Shown in pieces: positions 52,665 through 64,000 of a stretch of 64,000 bases of DNA. Positions within the stretch are counted from its first letter, which is position 1; the number at the start of each line of letters is the position of its first letter. This stretch comes from Gloeopeniophorella convolvens (taxonomy: Eukaryota > Basidiomycota > Agaricomycetes > Russulales). The position numbers and the translations under genes were made by a program. The notes below the pieces were generated by a model, which was not told where the DNA came from, did no database searches, and was given only the letters and a program-made list of their open reading frames with translations. The stretch spans positions 62,001-126,000 of the forward strand of contig WTXD01000001.1 in the NCBI GenBank assembly GCA_022496205.1, in the 5' to 3' direction.

Positions 52665-53193
52665 ATGTCAGCTAATTACGACGTTGCCTTCCGGTTCGTC
52701 AACAATACACAATGGGCTGCCACCTTAGAGGCATGGGGCCCTAATCCTCATGGACGCGATAACGGCGTCATGCTCATGCTCAGACCACAAGATAGAGCAG
52801 CATTCATGCAGAGCGCAAACGTATCATATTTTTACTGCGTCCGCCATCACGGCATAGAGGCTGGCTTCTCGTGCGTAACGCGTAATCAGAGAATCCATGT
52901 CGCCGCTTTGCTAACGACTCTATAGTACCAAGATCCTTGTAGATACCCCCATCAACATATCGGAGATTATGCCCGAGACACTTCCAGTCGATTACCAGAC
53001 TATAACGCCTTTAGCGCCCAAACAGGGCATTACTGTGAGGAGATACCGCCCGTTGACCCACTATGTCTCAGGCTGGTGGGTTGCATTCCATCCTTCCATA
53101 CGTCCACTTACGAGGCTTGCTTCAAGAATCACAACGATCATGCCAGTCACGTTCACTTCTGCGATCGTTAGCTGGAGGCATCACCCAACCTAG
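52665..53193 (+). CDS. Small orphan protein, about 150 residues
   Basis: Unrecognised. Exon 1 reads MSANYDVAFRFVNNTQWAAT, LEAWGPNPHGRDNGVMLMLR and SYFYCVRHHGIEAGFS. A GT-AG intron (about 52872-52925) leads to TKILVDTPINISEIMPETLP, then QGITVRRYRPLTHYVSGWW and a basic, Thr/Ile-rich end (TRLASRITTIMPVTFTSAIV) stopping at 53193. It shares its plan with the orphan at 48237-48649. No signal peptide or membrane span. The reading frame of the last part is not certain, because a second frame is also open to 53251. Confidence 0.5.
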
Positions 53194-53587
53194 ATATTCT
53201 ACCGTAGCTCACAATGTCTACCTCATAATGGCTACTTGCATTGGACCTTGAACAAGTAGTTGAACGATGTCCAAAGTCGCATAACTACGACTATGGGAGT
53301 GCTCCAACATTTGTGCTAGACAAGGCTTTGCGCGCTGTAGGAAATTACGGACATCCCAGAATGTAGTACGAGCCAAGGATGTACAAGGAGTCGTCACGTT
53401 GCATCCTCGTGTCGCATCCTCGCGGCTCAGAAATATTCATGTGATATCAGATTCGACGCCTTGTCAGATAATCGACTTTTACTATAGTAGCCGGCGCTTG
53501 CTTGCGTGGGTAGAAGACGTAATTCTTCCAACGTGGCGATCGCAGATCCTGGACTCCGGCGTCTCACAATCCTCGTTTCGAACCCGA
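53194..53587. other. Spacer upstream of Med5
   Basis: 394 bp containing the Med5 promoter. An open frame runs through it from 53399 in the Med5 frame, but the family start at 53588 is preferred. Confidence 0.45.
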
Positions 53588-56500
53588 ATGTCCCTCTCAG
53601 ACTTGACCCGTAATGCATTCCAGAGTGGTCTTTCGCCTACAAAAGTAAGTTCACCAGAGAGCACATCCACGACAGCATCACTAATGTCATGCTCTGCAGT
53701 GGGCCGGTTTGTGTCAGATGTTCTTGTGGCGCGACAGCACTACATCACAGTCTGCTGCATTAGCTGGTTCAGAGGCAGAGATCAGTCGTCAGTAAGCCAT
53801 ATTGAAACAGGTAGCATGGCACACTAAGCTGTCTCCATGTAGGCTCGGTGTTGATGCTGTTTGAATATTATCCGGGAGATACGGTGCTGCAAGCATACCT
53901 CAAAGAAGCCATCCAGAACAAACTAATATCTCTGGTCACATTCGTCTCCACCTTCCTACAAGCCGCCAGATCAAGAGCTCTACGCGACCCTGCTACTCTG
54001 TATCTTGTCTGCAGGACAATCCAAGAGGCTCGTCTATGGTCAGAGGCAGCGTCCAGTTCGGCGCCATTACTTTCAGAGGATCCAAACCTTGCTCTCGAGA
54101 CAGTCCGCGATGCCTTGGAATTACTGAGAGCCGCGTTTGACCCAATGCTCCCAGCTCAACATTTTCAGCGAGTGGTAGGATCCGTTGGGAGCCTTGTTCT
54201 GTCTCTCATCAATCCCACTCCGAACGTTGTCAACGCGTCCGGGGCCCTAGCATTGGAGTGTATTGAGAACATCAAGGACCTGTTGCTCCATCCTTATGCG
54301 CTAGAGCAGAATTTGAAGCAGTCTCTAGAAAATCTTGCTGTTTCTCTGAGTTTCTTCCTGGATGATCACTCTAGCCTGACTTCACGAGGGTCGCTATCTG
54401 GGGCACGGTCATCTCTTGGACAAGCCGACATTCTCGGTCCAGGACAGGATAATGATATCACAACGTGCAGCCTTCTTCTGTCACAAATGGTAGGGTGGCC
54501 ACGTTGAGAAGTTGCTATCTGTCTAATGTCGCGCTTAGATCATGGATAGAGGTGGAGCGTACGGGTCTGGGCACGAAGCTCATGTGACGGCATTGATCGT
54601 CACCGCCTTTCGAACAAATGGGTTGCCATTGCCAAAGTTTCTACTCCAATTACTCCAGGCAGCCATTGCTTGCCTGATGCAAGACTTGTCTCTCTCGACG
54701 AATAAGAGACAACTCTCTCTGTGGAATGCTTTTGTTGCTGGTCGTGTGCGTACGCTCGTCGCAGTCGTACCTCATACTCTGGATGACAAGTGCATCAGCT
54801 TCCCCGTTTGTTGGTCTCATTCGAGCAAGCGTTAGGGATGGATGGGATCCCTGCGACAGATTTCGTTCGTGGATTTTTCACTCTTCACTACTACTGGCTC
54901 ACGTCATCACCCAGCGTGCTGCTCTTTGTGAAGCCTTGAATCTGATCTGTCTTGGGGATCCCCTCTCATCTCCCCTCGTACAATATGAAAGCATGTGGTC
55001 TATAATGGGCTCGAACCATTTGGAGAATTCGGACAAGTAGTGTTTGCCCATTCTTGTCTGGCTTGGCGCCTTACCTGTGCAACCCAGGACCTCCCCTTTC
55101 ACGCGGGTTTTCACGTACCAGCTATACTCTTTCGAGCTCGTTGACCAAGCGTTCGCTGCAAAAATCGACCCCAGTCTTACCGACGACACACCGTCTCGCC
55201 TCCAGGCCGAAGCGCGGGAGGCTGGGGTCGATTTCGAAGTAAGTCGTCTTGTGTCCCTCAATGACGGCCTTCGTTCACCAGTGCCCAGCTTTATCTCAGC
55301 CAGAAGTTCTCACCTGACATAAGCGCGGCGGATACACGGACCTTTTTACAGAGAATCTATTCTGATCCTATCTCTCATACCGCTTTTGCCGAGATGATTC
55401 GGAAGGTACGTTCCCCTTGGGCAGATCATGGGGAGACATACCAACCCCGCCCCAAGCGATTTGATGTCGCATCATCTAACAGCGAGATTGAAACACTTGG
55501 GCACATTTCGCGGATCCTCTCCGCAAACGAGGCCGCTCTCGACCTGGTGTCCCTGCACACCGGACTATCGCCACTAGTTTCCGGAGCTCTTGCCCTGGTA
55601 GAAGGCTACGATGGCGAGGCTGTCGGTAGGTGCATTGTCTACAGAATTATGTTCAACTTCATTTCATTTTTCCAGGTGACCCTCAGAGCTCTCTTGGCCA
55701 CCTTGGCGATATCGTCCTGTTCCTGCAATTGACATCAGCTAGGTTCAAGGTGACCTTTGTATGAGTGTGCCCGCTTGGTCTCTCTGACGATTCTCAGATC
55801 CCAGATACACTTCAGCATAAGAATGGGACGCTTGACATGGGCTATCTTCGACGGACTGACGGTATATTGTCGCTTCCAGCGATGCCTGAAGAAGAGGTCG
55901 GGGCATTCAAGACATGGTTCAAAGCCTTGTTCGATAAAAACAGCGAAGGGATCGAGGATGGGATTATCCGGTGGGACCCACACTTTTGTCGTTGTTTTGT
56001 ACCCCGAATTGACCTTTCGCAGTACAACACGACCAAAAACACTCCTGGCGATATCCGCGACGATTTTCATGAATGCAGTCAGAACTTCCGGAGATCGCAA
56101 GCTTGACCCTGACGTGCTCAACAATGGGATATCCTATTTCTTGGGGCCACTCTTGGGGTGGACCTTGCCCGGTATTATATTGGCACTCGTGAGAGATATC
56201 AGAGCTTCCAAGTAAGAGCGCATCTCTCGCTTCGCATTGTCACGCTAACACGCAAGCGATACAGGTTCAGCTCACGCCTCCAACATTTGAACGTCTTACG
56301 CATCCTTCTGCTGTCCCCGTCACTTCCTCGACCCGTCCTATCGTTATGTGGACCCAGCGTCTTGAGGCTCTTATTCGAGGGGCAAGGCATCACCACCACC
56401 CTTGACATTGCTGCTTTTCAATCAGAGGTTGTGAAGGCAATAGGTGCTTCTATCCCAGGTCCGGCTTCCCCGCCCTCCTAATTCTAAACCTCTCTCACCT

Positions 56501-57115
56501 CAACGCGTAGATCTAGGTTCTTCTCAAGGTCCCTCACCTGTTCATTGGGGTGACCAACCACGTCAGGCCATTCAATATGCCATCGCTTCAATCCAATCAG
56601 ACAAGGGCCCGCCATCTCTCAACGTTGCAGCATGCCTCATAGAATGCTCTCCGACTGACTTCCTCCGCACGTTCTGGGTAGAGCTGAATATGTCCCTCAA
56701 AACAGGCCTGGCTTCGGATGCCGCCAAACGCTTTGCCATCTTTGTCCTCGCAACGCCTCGCTCGAATCCACGATCACCACCACTCCTACCAATATTCCTA
56801 CACAACATAGTGCCGTCCCTCATAGACAGATTTGACCACCCTAAGCCTGGTCAACCGATGGCTGGAGACCTGGAGTTGCTCGTTGCTGTGGTGGCGTCGT
56901 GCATGATGTCTGCGCTGCAACTAGAAAGGGCCTTACAAGCCGCCAGCTGCGAGGAAGCATACCCGCTTGGATCCTCGAGTTCTTCCATGGCAAGCGGGCT
57001 CGCCTCGGATCTGCGCCATCGACAACGGAGCGCAACAGCGAAGTTCGTCGCTCAGCGGTTGACGTCATCTCAAACATTTGTAGCCAATTTTCCGGTATTT
57101 AAGACTGAGATATGA
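53588..57115 (+). CDS. MED5: Mediator complex subunit 5 (Med5/Nut1)
   Basis: Tail-module subunit of Mediator, which links activators to RNA polymerase II. The start MSLSDLTRNAFQSGLSPTK (53588) joins by a GTAAGT intron to WAGLCQMFLWRDS, as in agaricomycete Med5. Blocks follow: SVLMLFEYYPGDTVLQAYLK, EAIQNKLISLVTFVSTFLQA (about 53855-53980), a helical middle (LEDPNLALETVRDALELLRA-like near 54080), LIVTAFRTNGLPLPKFLLQL (about 54593), FELVDQAFAAKIDPSL (about 55132), LRRTDGILSLPAMPEEEVGA (about 55848), FLGPLLGWTLPGIILALVRD and the C-terminal end LTSSQTFVANFPVF. About 1,000 residues, all alpha-helical, with many small introns. Its end faces the CDF gene. Confidence 0.88.
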
Positions 57116-57388
57116 TAGTAACTGCCTCATCAACATGCTGTTTGTACAGATCACTTATAAAACATAGGGGATATGAGACACATGTTGATTGGGCTAGGGC
57201 TCTGGCGGGGTCCCCACGTAGGTTGCTGAGGGAGCTAGTCAGTACACGATGTCACCAGCGTCCCGTCGAACTCACGGCAGCATGCTTGATCCACATTGCA
57301 AGCTTGGTCCGGTGGACATGATATCAGGCAACTAGCGTCCTGGAAAAGTTGAACAGTCAACCGAATGAAGTTTGTTCTACGCAACGAA

Positions 57389-59110
57389 TCAACGCGCCTT
57401 CAAGCGGTCGTTGGGGATAGCGTCAAAGCTTGGATGGTACTCAGGCTGTATAGTGCTTGAATGAATTCCGTGTTGATGTAGGATTCGCCGGATGTTGGAA
57501 GCAACCGGCATGAAATCGACCTTGCGAGAAGCGGTGACATGGACGGAAGCAATGATCTTGGTTTCTGAGAGTTGCCAGATGTGGAGCTCGTGTACAGAGA
57601 GAACACCTTCAACTGTGAGGATGTCCGTCCGAACGTCCTCTAGTGATACTTCTGAAGGGACGCCTTGAAGTAAGATGAATGATGTGCTGCGAACTGGACA
57701 GGTGTGATGAGAAACGGCCAAACCGAACAACGCCAACTCACCGAGAGGCAGAGCGGAGTGGAAAATAATAGCAGTGATGATCAAGCTGATGACAGGGTCG
57801 CAATAGTATTTGAAACTCCAGGACGTGAGCCAGATGATGAGTCCAGTTGCGATTACGCCGACATTGCCGAGAGCGTCGCCCAAGACGTGCAAGAGCAAAG
57901 CCCTCATATTCATAGAGCCCCCATGGGGATGGGGATGACCCTGAGCTTGAGCCGAAGAGGAGGGCCACTCGGCAGTAGTAGAGGCACTGGGGTTTGTGTA
58001 GGATGCAGGGGGTCGCCCGAGCAGACTCGAATGCTCCGTGGCATCCTGTTGGCTGGCAGGTGCTGGAAACTCGATAGCCACTGCCTCGCGTTCGTAGGGA
58101 GGGCTGTTCACGGCAGTTGCATCTGGGGACCACAGATCCAGCGACGGTCGGCCTCGCGACTTGCGCGCACGATCGGCGGGCGCTGGAGAGGAGCCTCGAG
58201 CGATATTGTTGGCAGTTTGTACAAAGGAAGCCCTTGTGGCGACAGGGTGACCGTAAAGCGAGGAGTAGGAGCCGGTGCGCTCGTTGTGACGGCTTGGATG
58301 ACGAGGTTGGCGGATTGAAACAGGAGAAGCTGCCGAAGTTGGCGACTCGATTGTGGGAGAATGGATGCTGGCTGGTCTGGAAGACCCGGCAGATGAATGT
58401 TGAGGATGATCATGGCTGTGGCCGTGTTCTGAATTGCGATGAGATGCGAACTTCAGCTTCAATGGCAAAGGAGGACAGACCGTGGAACAAGAATAGTCCG
58501 ACAATATTGGAGATCAGGCCGAGCGAGCCCACCATGACGATAAGTTTCGGATTGGATATATCTGCATGTCACAGTAAGTGCACTCGAGCTTGCAGGACCG
58601 CTTTGGAAAGGGGGGAAGAGGGTGACAGATACCTGGCGTGCTAAAGAATCGCCCTAGCGCTTCGAGCGTAATGGAGAAGCAAAGCGCGAGTAGAAAGACG
58701 CCATTGACAAGCGCCGCAAGTATCTCCGCCCTATGCCAGCCATAGGAGTATCGTGTGTTTGGGGTTGAGCTGGCGGTGAGCTGACTCGGGATTAGTGGTC
58801 AGCTTGCAATTTAGTGTGAGAGAGGCCTACCTTGATGGCATAGAGTGCGATGATCAGGCTGACGACATCGCTATGGACAAAGCGCATCAGAAGGCATTCA
58901 GGGATGGAGGGTGCATTTGGACGTACTTGAGCATATGAAAGCTATCTGCGACGAGGGCAAGGGAGCCGACAGCATAGCCTGCGGGCGTCGTCAGTGGCTA
59001 GTCTCGGAGATCAGAAATAAGGTAGACTGACCGACAATGATCTCTAGGAGGAAAAATATAACATCGAGGACGAGGAGGAGAGAAATGCGAGCGGTGCGGG
59101 AGAGCGTCAT
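57389..59110 (-). CDS. CDF-family zinc transporter (Zrc1/Cot1/ZnT type)
   Basis: Proton-coupled zinc exporter that loads zinc into the vacuole or endoplasmic reticulum. TM1 is ISLLLVLDVIFFLLEIIVG after the start MTLSRTARIS (59110). TM2 across the first intron is YAVGSLALVADSFHMLK, with the metal-site His and Asp, then DVVSLIIALYAIK. Next come NTRYSYGWHRAEILAALVNG, FLLALCFSITLEALGRFF and LIVMVGSLGLISNIVGLFLF. A long His-rich, Ser/Pro-rich cytosolic loop (HGHSHDHPQH to HPHPHGG) separates it from NMRALLLHVLGDALGNVGVI (second HxxxD site), IIWLTSWSFKYYCDPVISLI and ITAIIFHSALPL. The C-terminal cytosolic domain has LEDVRTDILTVEGVLSVHEL, HIWQLSETKIIASVHV and ends DAIPNDRLKAR. About 520 residues. Confidence 0.93.
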
Positions 59111-59282
59111 GGTCTTCCTCCAAGTTGTGGTTTACCTGTGTAATTTCCTCCGCCGAATGTCATCCATCGCTGACTAAACCATAGCCTCTGCTGACTCAGT
59201 CATTTATCGTCTTTGCTCTTTGGCCAAGCTCTCTGCTCTCGTCGCCGCTCTCGTCGCCGCTCTCCAGACTATCTTCTGCAAA
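59111..59282. promoter_or_regulatory. Shared divergent promoter, zinc transporter / eIF3h
   Basis: 172 bp between the two start codons on opposite strands, so both 5' UTRs and promoters must overlap or nest here. Repeats of GCTCTCGTCGCC occur just inside the eIF3h leader at about 59234-59262. Confidence 0.55.
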
Positions 59283-60630
59283 ATGGCTACTTCCATGGCC
59301 GCCGCTCTCGCTGCATCGCTGCCCGCTCCACAGGCAGCATCCGCCCCATCCGCTCCTGTGCACGAGCCTATTCCAGCCTCCATGTCCAAACTCGTCGATA
59401 TCGAAGCAGAAATCCCCATCAGTTTTGTGCAGCTCGAAGGATTGGCGAGTCCACTCTGTAATCGCATCCCAGCTCCTTCTCATACCATCTGCAACTATAC
59501 AGGCTGTGTCTAAGATAATCAAACACAGCTCTGAGTCTCACTCGTCTGTTCATGGCCTACTCCTTGGACTCGATCTCGATGGGACCCTCGAAGTAACGAA
59601 TTCGTTCCCATTACCCCATAACTCCACCGAAGACGACGATAAGTCTTCGAAGACTGCAGGTGCGTGAAGTAGGCCTCGCGGAGGCTTCAAAAGATAGCTT
59701 ACACCACCTCGAGGCCGCTACCAAGGTGCTATGTTACGCTCACTCAAGGAAGTTCGCGCCGATGATAGCATCGTTGGATTCTATCAGTCCACCACCATGG
59801 GTGCATTCTTTAGCCAGAGTCTCGTCGATACACAGGCCATCCACCAGGAAAAGCTAAGGCACGGTGGCGCTGTTGTTGTTCACGGTGCGCCTCTTTCCCC
59901 CTCACTCGCAGATCCCGAGAAGTAAGACTCAATCAGCTCTAGATGTATCTCAGACCAATCGTGGGAATGTGTCATTCCGAGCTTTCAGATTGTCGAAAGA
60001 GTTCCTTAACGCATACCGGAAGGCATCATTCAGTGCCAAGTCGTACGTCTGCCCACATACCTACTTGAGCATATAATCAAAGGAGTATCCAGCATGGTTT
60101 CCCACAAACTGACATTCACGTCAATTCTTGAGGAAGTCCCTTTAAAAATCCGCACAAATCCGCTGGTTAGCGCTTTTGTCACCACGCTCTCAGAACGTCG
60201 CCCCACGTCCCTCACCCAACCCCTTCCATCGGAGGCGTTCGACACGTCATTACCTCCATTGTACTCAACTTTGGACCTCGGAAACGCAACCCTTACCAGA
60301 AACCTGGAGAATGTCGTAGAAGCGATCGACAACTACAAGACTGAGGAAGGTAACATTGCATACCACACTCGACAGATCGCTCGGGAAAGGGCACGCGCGG
60401 AGGCTTACATCGCCAAACGGAAAGAGGAGAACGCGAACAGAGTGGCGCAAGGCCTCGCACCACTGCCCGAAGAGGACATCAGTCGCATGTTCAAGATCCC
60501 GTCCGCGCCCAGTCGCTTGGAGAGCATGCTGCTATTGGGTCAGGTAGACGCCTATGCCAAAACCCTGGAGGGGACTTCGAGTTTAAGCCTGGTGAAGATG
60601 TATGCAGCAAAGGCCGGTACGGGTGTCTGA
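59283..60630 (+). CDS. EIF3H: Translation initiation factor eIF3 subunit h
   Basis: MPN-domain subunit of eIF3, which helps assemble the 40S pre-initiation complex. After an Ala/Pro-rich leader (MATSMAAALAASLPAPQAAS) comes the MPN domain: VSKIIKHSSESHSSVHGLLL, GLDLDGTLEVTNSFPLP, then LKEVRADDSIVGFYQSTTMG and FFSQSLVDTQAIHQEKL. The JAMM zinc site (HxH and Asp) is absent, as usual in eIF3h, so it is not a protease. Next are FRAFRLSKEFLNAYRKASF, SILEEVPLKIRTNPLVSAFV, LPPLYSTLDLGNATLTRNLE and the C-terminal helices ARERARAEAYIAKRKEENAN and PSRLESMLLLGQVDAYAKTL. It ends KAGTGV at 60630. About 370 residues; a second ATG follows five codons later. Confidence 0.92.
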
Positions 60631-61388
60631 CGTGAAACGTTCAACCCCGAGCTCTCAATAAAATCTTTGTACCAGCGTCGGAAGGCTCCGAAACCGAGCC
60701 GATGAGACCGCTCACCGCTCGGGCCCAGGCGTCATGATCAGACTGTCTGAATCAGACATTAAGGATACTGGCTTTTGTCGATTCGAGATGATCTTCACGT
60801 GAAGATCAATCTAATCGGCAGGGCGCGATTGCGAAGATCGCTTCATCCGGATTTTCAGCTCGGGCCCGTGCAAACTGGCGAGTCGTGGCCAGCCGTTCAG
60901 TTTCAGGGGTGCTCACGGATCCTCTTTGCTTGAACCCTCTTTGTCACCCTCTTGTCTCGATGAGGTCTCGTCACAACTGCGTGATCCTAGGCCCGCTCAT
61001 TTTTTGGTGACCTCAGATCACCGTCCGTTCCCGAGGCCCCGCCCTCCTCGAGGCGGATGCAACTCACCTTCCCTTGACTGTGTGCCACTACCTCCGTTTT
61101 GTCCCCTCTTCGACACTCGGCGATAGTTTTTTCTCTCGCACCCTACCCCAGTTTCAGAATTAACGGGGAGCCGATTCCTATCGTTTGAAGCAATGTTCAT
61201 CTCTCGCCCGCACCCTCACCTGCACCGAAGTTCCTCGCTCTCCAGAGTATAAAGGCAGCTCGAATGGTGCTCCTTTTGTCCCTCAGTCTTCTGGCTACAC
61301 CCGCTTGTCTCTTCGTCTTTCGCTGCACACCTTCCTTTTCAGCCACTTACGGTACCCCCTCAAAGTCATACCACCCGCCACGGCCATA
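60631..61388. promoter_or_regulatory. Intergenic region with TATA box before the DPBB gene
   Basis: 758 bp. A good TATAAAG lies at 61248-61254, 135 bp before the ATG at 61389, followed by a long CT-rich leader (about 61261-61360), a usual layout for highly expressed fungal secreted-protein genes. No other gene is seen. Confidence 0.6.
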
Positions 61389-61986
61389 ATGCAGTTCTTT
61401 ACCACCCTCCTCGCCGTTTCCACCTTCGTTGCCTCTGCCATTGCTGCTCCCGCCGCCTCCCTGCCTAACGGCGTCGCTGCACGCGACGACGCTAGCGGTT
61501 TCCTCTCTGGGGTGAACGTTGGCCAAGGTTGGTACCGACTCTACGCCATTGTGGAACCCAGGTTCTGATAAAAATTCACGCAGGTACCTGGTACTCTACC
61601 GGTCTTGGATCGTGCGGCGTCACCAACACCGACTCCGACTACATCGCTGCCGTCTCCCACATCCTCTACGACGGGTACCCGTAAGTAACGACGGTGCATT
61701 CGTTGGCTTGAGTTTAACATTCTGGCAGAGGCTACACTGGTGGTAACCCTAACAGCAATGGCGTTTGCGGTCGCAAGATCAATGCCAAGTGTAAGTCTTC
61801 CACACTGTCAGGGCGGACGAAGCGGTTAACATCGTGATAGACCAGGGCAAGAGCGTGACCGTTACGGTTTCCGACCGCTGCGCGGCATGCGGGGAGACCG
61901 ACCTCGATTTCAGCCCTGCTGCGTTCTCCCAGCTCGCTGACCCGTCCGTCGGCCGCCTCTCCGGCATGACTTGGACCTGGGCATAA
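61389..61986 (+). CDS. Secreted DPBB/barwin-like (RlpA-like) protein
   Basis: Small secreted protein of about 140 residues with a double-psi beta-barrel, related to expansin and barwin domains and to cerato-platanin-like surface proteins. The signal peptide is MQFFTTLLAVSTFVASAIAA, then a propeptide-like piece to ARDDASGFLSGVNVG. After an intron: TWYSTGLGSCGVTNTDSDYI, AAVSHILYDGYP, GGNPNSNGVCGRKINAK, QGKSVTVTVSDRCAACGETD, LDFSPAAFSQLADPSVGRL and MTWTWA. Paired Cys residues and the Asp in VSDRCAAC (the DPBB signature position) are present. Role is likely in the cell wall or in contact with plant polymers; no hydrolytic activity is implied. Confidence 0.9.
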
Positions 61987-62413
61987 GCAACCTCCACACC
62001 GGCCCCGCACCCTCCCATCCCTTACCCTATATTTTATTAATTTAGACCTAAGTAGACTACTTACTGATTCCTGGCTGACTACCTGCCGTTGATGAGTCCC
62101 TCGACGCAGAGCGTTCTTTCTTGTCCTCGCTTGCGAGTGACAGGAAGGCTAGGAGGGGCGGTACAATCGCTGATTCGTTCGTTGGCTCCCAACCAATCAC
62201 TGACATCGGTTCGTTTAGAAAACTGTAGTCAACCAAAATATGAACCAAGGTCTGGTTACGAGGGCCGTGGTTAAAGCGTGCGCTCCATGGGGGTTTCAGA
62301 CAGCAAGCAATGCATAAGGGTATAATGATAGCAACAGAATGATAGGATATAGTGTCGAGCAGATCGTGTGCATGCATTCCGTGGGGGTAAGACACAAAGC
62401 ATGGTCGGGAAAC
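61987..62413. other. Convergent spacer, no gene seen
   Basis: 427 bp between the DPBB gene and the golgin gene. A - strand open frame at 62057-62395 follows the golgin stop; I regard it as 3' flank. Confidence 0.45.
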
Positions 62414-64000
62414 TCACACTTTGGCGATCAGCCGCCGTGTTTCTTGCGGTGTAAACCGTAGAATGGTCGACAGCACTCGCACCAGGTTGGGCTGTATAAG
62501 GATGTCAAACGCTGTCATAGATACAGATATGGTCGAACAAACCCTCATCTCCTTGTGCTCGAGGAATTGTAGAATGACATTTCGCAAATATTCGAGATTG
62601 ACGTCCTCGTCATTGGTCTTTGTGACAGGCGAACTCGGTCGTGGAGAACTAGCCGGCTGCGAGGCAGCCGAGGCTAGAGAAGGCGAGGAAGCGTTGTTGT
62701 CGGGAGCACTTGCTGAGCTCCAGTAACCGACTCCGGGACCCCGTTGTCGGTCCAACAGTGCTGCCGATGACTGGACTTTGCGCAACTCCTCGCGCAAGGT
62801 CTACCGTTCCATGATGCGTAAGCAAAGTCGCTAGTAGCCTTAACACGTGAACATGCCTTGTTGTGGGTCCTGGCCTGGAGTTCTTTGGCTTTGGCTTCCT
62901 CGAGCTGTTGATCAAGGGCGGATATCTTCTTGACTTGCTCGGATAGCTGCTGTCGAGCAATTCCCTACGCCATCTGATGTTAAGCATGACTATCTCTGTG
63001 CAGAACGTATGACACACCTCGTCATGCGCCAGATGCTCGATCTGTGATTTGAGCTCGGAGACTTCGTGATCATGGACACGAGCTGCCATCCGGAGTCTTT
63101 CCACCTCCGCATGTAGCTCTTGTGTACGTCCGTCCTCGTCCTGTCGATCCTGCGACGCGGCCTCGACGACGGCCTTCCATCTTTGTGCCTCCTGCACTTT
63201 GGCCGAAAGTTTCAGAGTCCATTCAGCGTCAGCCTCCAACCTCTCCGCTTCAACAGCCGCAAGCTCCTGCTTCAGCATGGCTAATTTAGCCTCATGTCTA
63301 GTTTCTGCTGCAGCGAGAAGCTTTGCCACTTCTTCTGCAGATGTTGACGGGTCCGAGACGCCGACGCGTTGCTCCTGCCGAGCATCGTTCACCTCTTCCA
63401 TTAGAAGCGCAATACGGTCGTCCTTCTCCCGGATCTGGTACTGCAGCTCGGTGTTCTGGCCCTGCAGAACCTCTAGAAGGGACTGAGAAGACTCGATTTC
63501 CGCTTGCCTCACTTGAAGTTGGTCGAAAAGATTATCCTTTTCTGCCGACAAAGATTGTGCTGACTTCTCAAGACGGCCGATCTGAGCGTCTCTATCACTG
63601 AGTGCTTGTTCGTGACTAGACTGCATGACACTCAGTTTGAACTTCGGGGCCGAGATTACCCTCGTTGGGACTCACCTTCATCATCACAGACTCAAGTTCA
63701 AATTGGTTCCCCAGGACTGCTAATTCCTTATCATGGCGTTGCTCGTGGGTAATCAAGTCCTTTTCATGCTGAGCCACGAGACTAGCAAGAGTGGATTCCT
63801 TATCAGCCTTGAGCTTGTTAATTTCGCCTTGCAGCCTGTCGCGATCAAGTTGCTCTTTATCATGCTCTGCCTTCTGGGCCTCCCTCAAGGCCGTTGCCTC
63901 CTTGATGGCATCGTCGCGGTCCTTTTCTGCTTTCACCAGTTTCTGTCTGACGGTCTTCAGCAGGCTGACAGCCTTGTTGCGCTTTTCCTCCTCGTCCTTA
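62414..64000 (-). CDS. GRIP-domain golgin, N-terminal part outside window
   Basis: Coiled-coil tethering protein of the trans-Golgi, recruited by Arl1 through its GRIP (or GRAB-type) domain. The window holds only the 3' part; the frame is open at 64000. Long heptad-rich coiled coil: EKDRDDAIKEATALREAQKA, LDRDRLQGEINKLKADKEST, then QLQVRQAEIESSQSLLEVLQ, NTELQYQIREKDDRIALLME, ELHAEVERLRMAARVHDHEV and QQLSEQVKKISALDQQLEEA. A Ser/Pro linker precedes the C-terminal domain EDVNLEYLRNVILQFLEHKE, joined over a GTTTGT intron (about 62501-62552) to PNLVRVLSTILRFTPQETRR and LIAKV at the stop. The Tyr of LEYLRN is the key GRIP residue. The end could be spliced onward, since GTGAGT overlaps the stop. Confidence 0.88.

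Overview
The window is a gene-dense stretch of fungal nuclear DNA, almost certainly from an agaricomycete basidiomycete. The reasons are many introns of about 50 nt, short intergenic spacers, fungus-specific families (cupredoxin GPI proteins, Aim6-like protein, small DPBB secreted protein, CipC-free small orphan proteins) and basidiomycete-like versions of housekeeping genes. I count about 30 protein genes in 64 kb. No rRNA, tRNA, CRISPR or bacterial-style operon was found. CDS coordinates below run from start codon to stop codon and include introns.

Layout. 1-4891: 3' part of INO80 (chromatin remodelling ATPase). 5381-10843: a DHX29/DHX57-like RNA helicase. 11093-12046: RNA polymerase III subunit RPC5. 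12347-15400 and 15522-16576: two unrecognised genes. 17551-18346 (-): J-domain protein with a membrane tail. 19498-20947 (-): two-domain cupredoxin protein, copy 1. 21777-24300 (-): 7TM protein with a long cytosolic tail. 24864-27711 (-): three-LIM protein. 27937-30306 (+): SAP-like/coiled-coil protein. 31382-32825 (-): TEY-type MAP kinase of the Fus3/Kss1/Kpp2 class. 33744-35181 (+): cupredoxin copy 2. 35459-35987 (-) and 36214-37980 (+): ribosomal protein eL22 and pseudouridine synthase Cbf5, head to head. 38229-40216 (-): second multi-pass membrane protein. 40717-41657 (-): GPI-type secreted protein. 41927-43100: cyclin H. 43332-44098 (-): ribosomal protein uL13. 44780-45361: mitochondrial acyl carrier protein. 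46097-47230 (-): Aim6-like phosphodiesterase-fold protein. 48237-48649 (-), 49108-49464 (-, weak) and 52665-53193 (+): small orphans. 49769-50751 (-): 4TM protein. 51477-52227: NPC2/ML lipid-transfer protein. 53588-57115: Mediator subunit Med5. 57389-59110 (-): CDF zinc transporter. 59283-60630: eIF3h. 61389-61986: DPBB secreted protein. 62414-64000 (-): GRIP-domain golgin, cut by the window end.

The most unusual structure is a pair of 1281-bp inverted repeat arms (19634-20914 and 33777-35057) with one mismatch noticed and no length difference. They sit inside the two cupredoxin genes and flank 12.9 kb holding the 7TM, LIM, SAP-like and MAP kinase genes. Promoters and signal peptides of both cupredoxin genes are inside the invertible segment, while their different GPI tails are outside. 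Recombination between arms would therefore swap the front of one gene onto the tail of the other. A second unusual structure is an AT-rich 489-bp element at 50821-51309 that is one long imperfect palindrome, most like a foldback transposon or MITE, or possibly a hairpin RNA source.

Most genes are unrelated housekeeping loci (transcription: INO80, RPC5, cyclin H, Med5; ribosome and translation: eL22, uL13, Cbf5, eIF3h, the helicase). The window is not a metabolic cluster. Several divergent pairs share spacers of 170-230 bp and probably bidirectional promoters.
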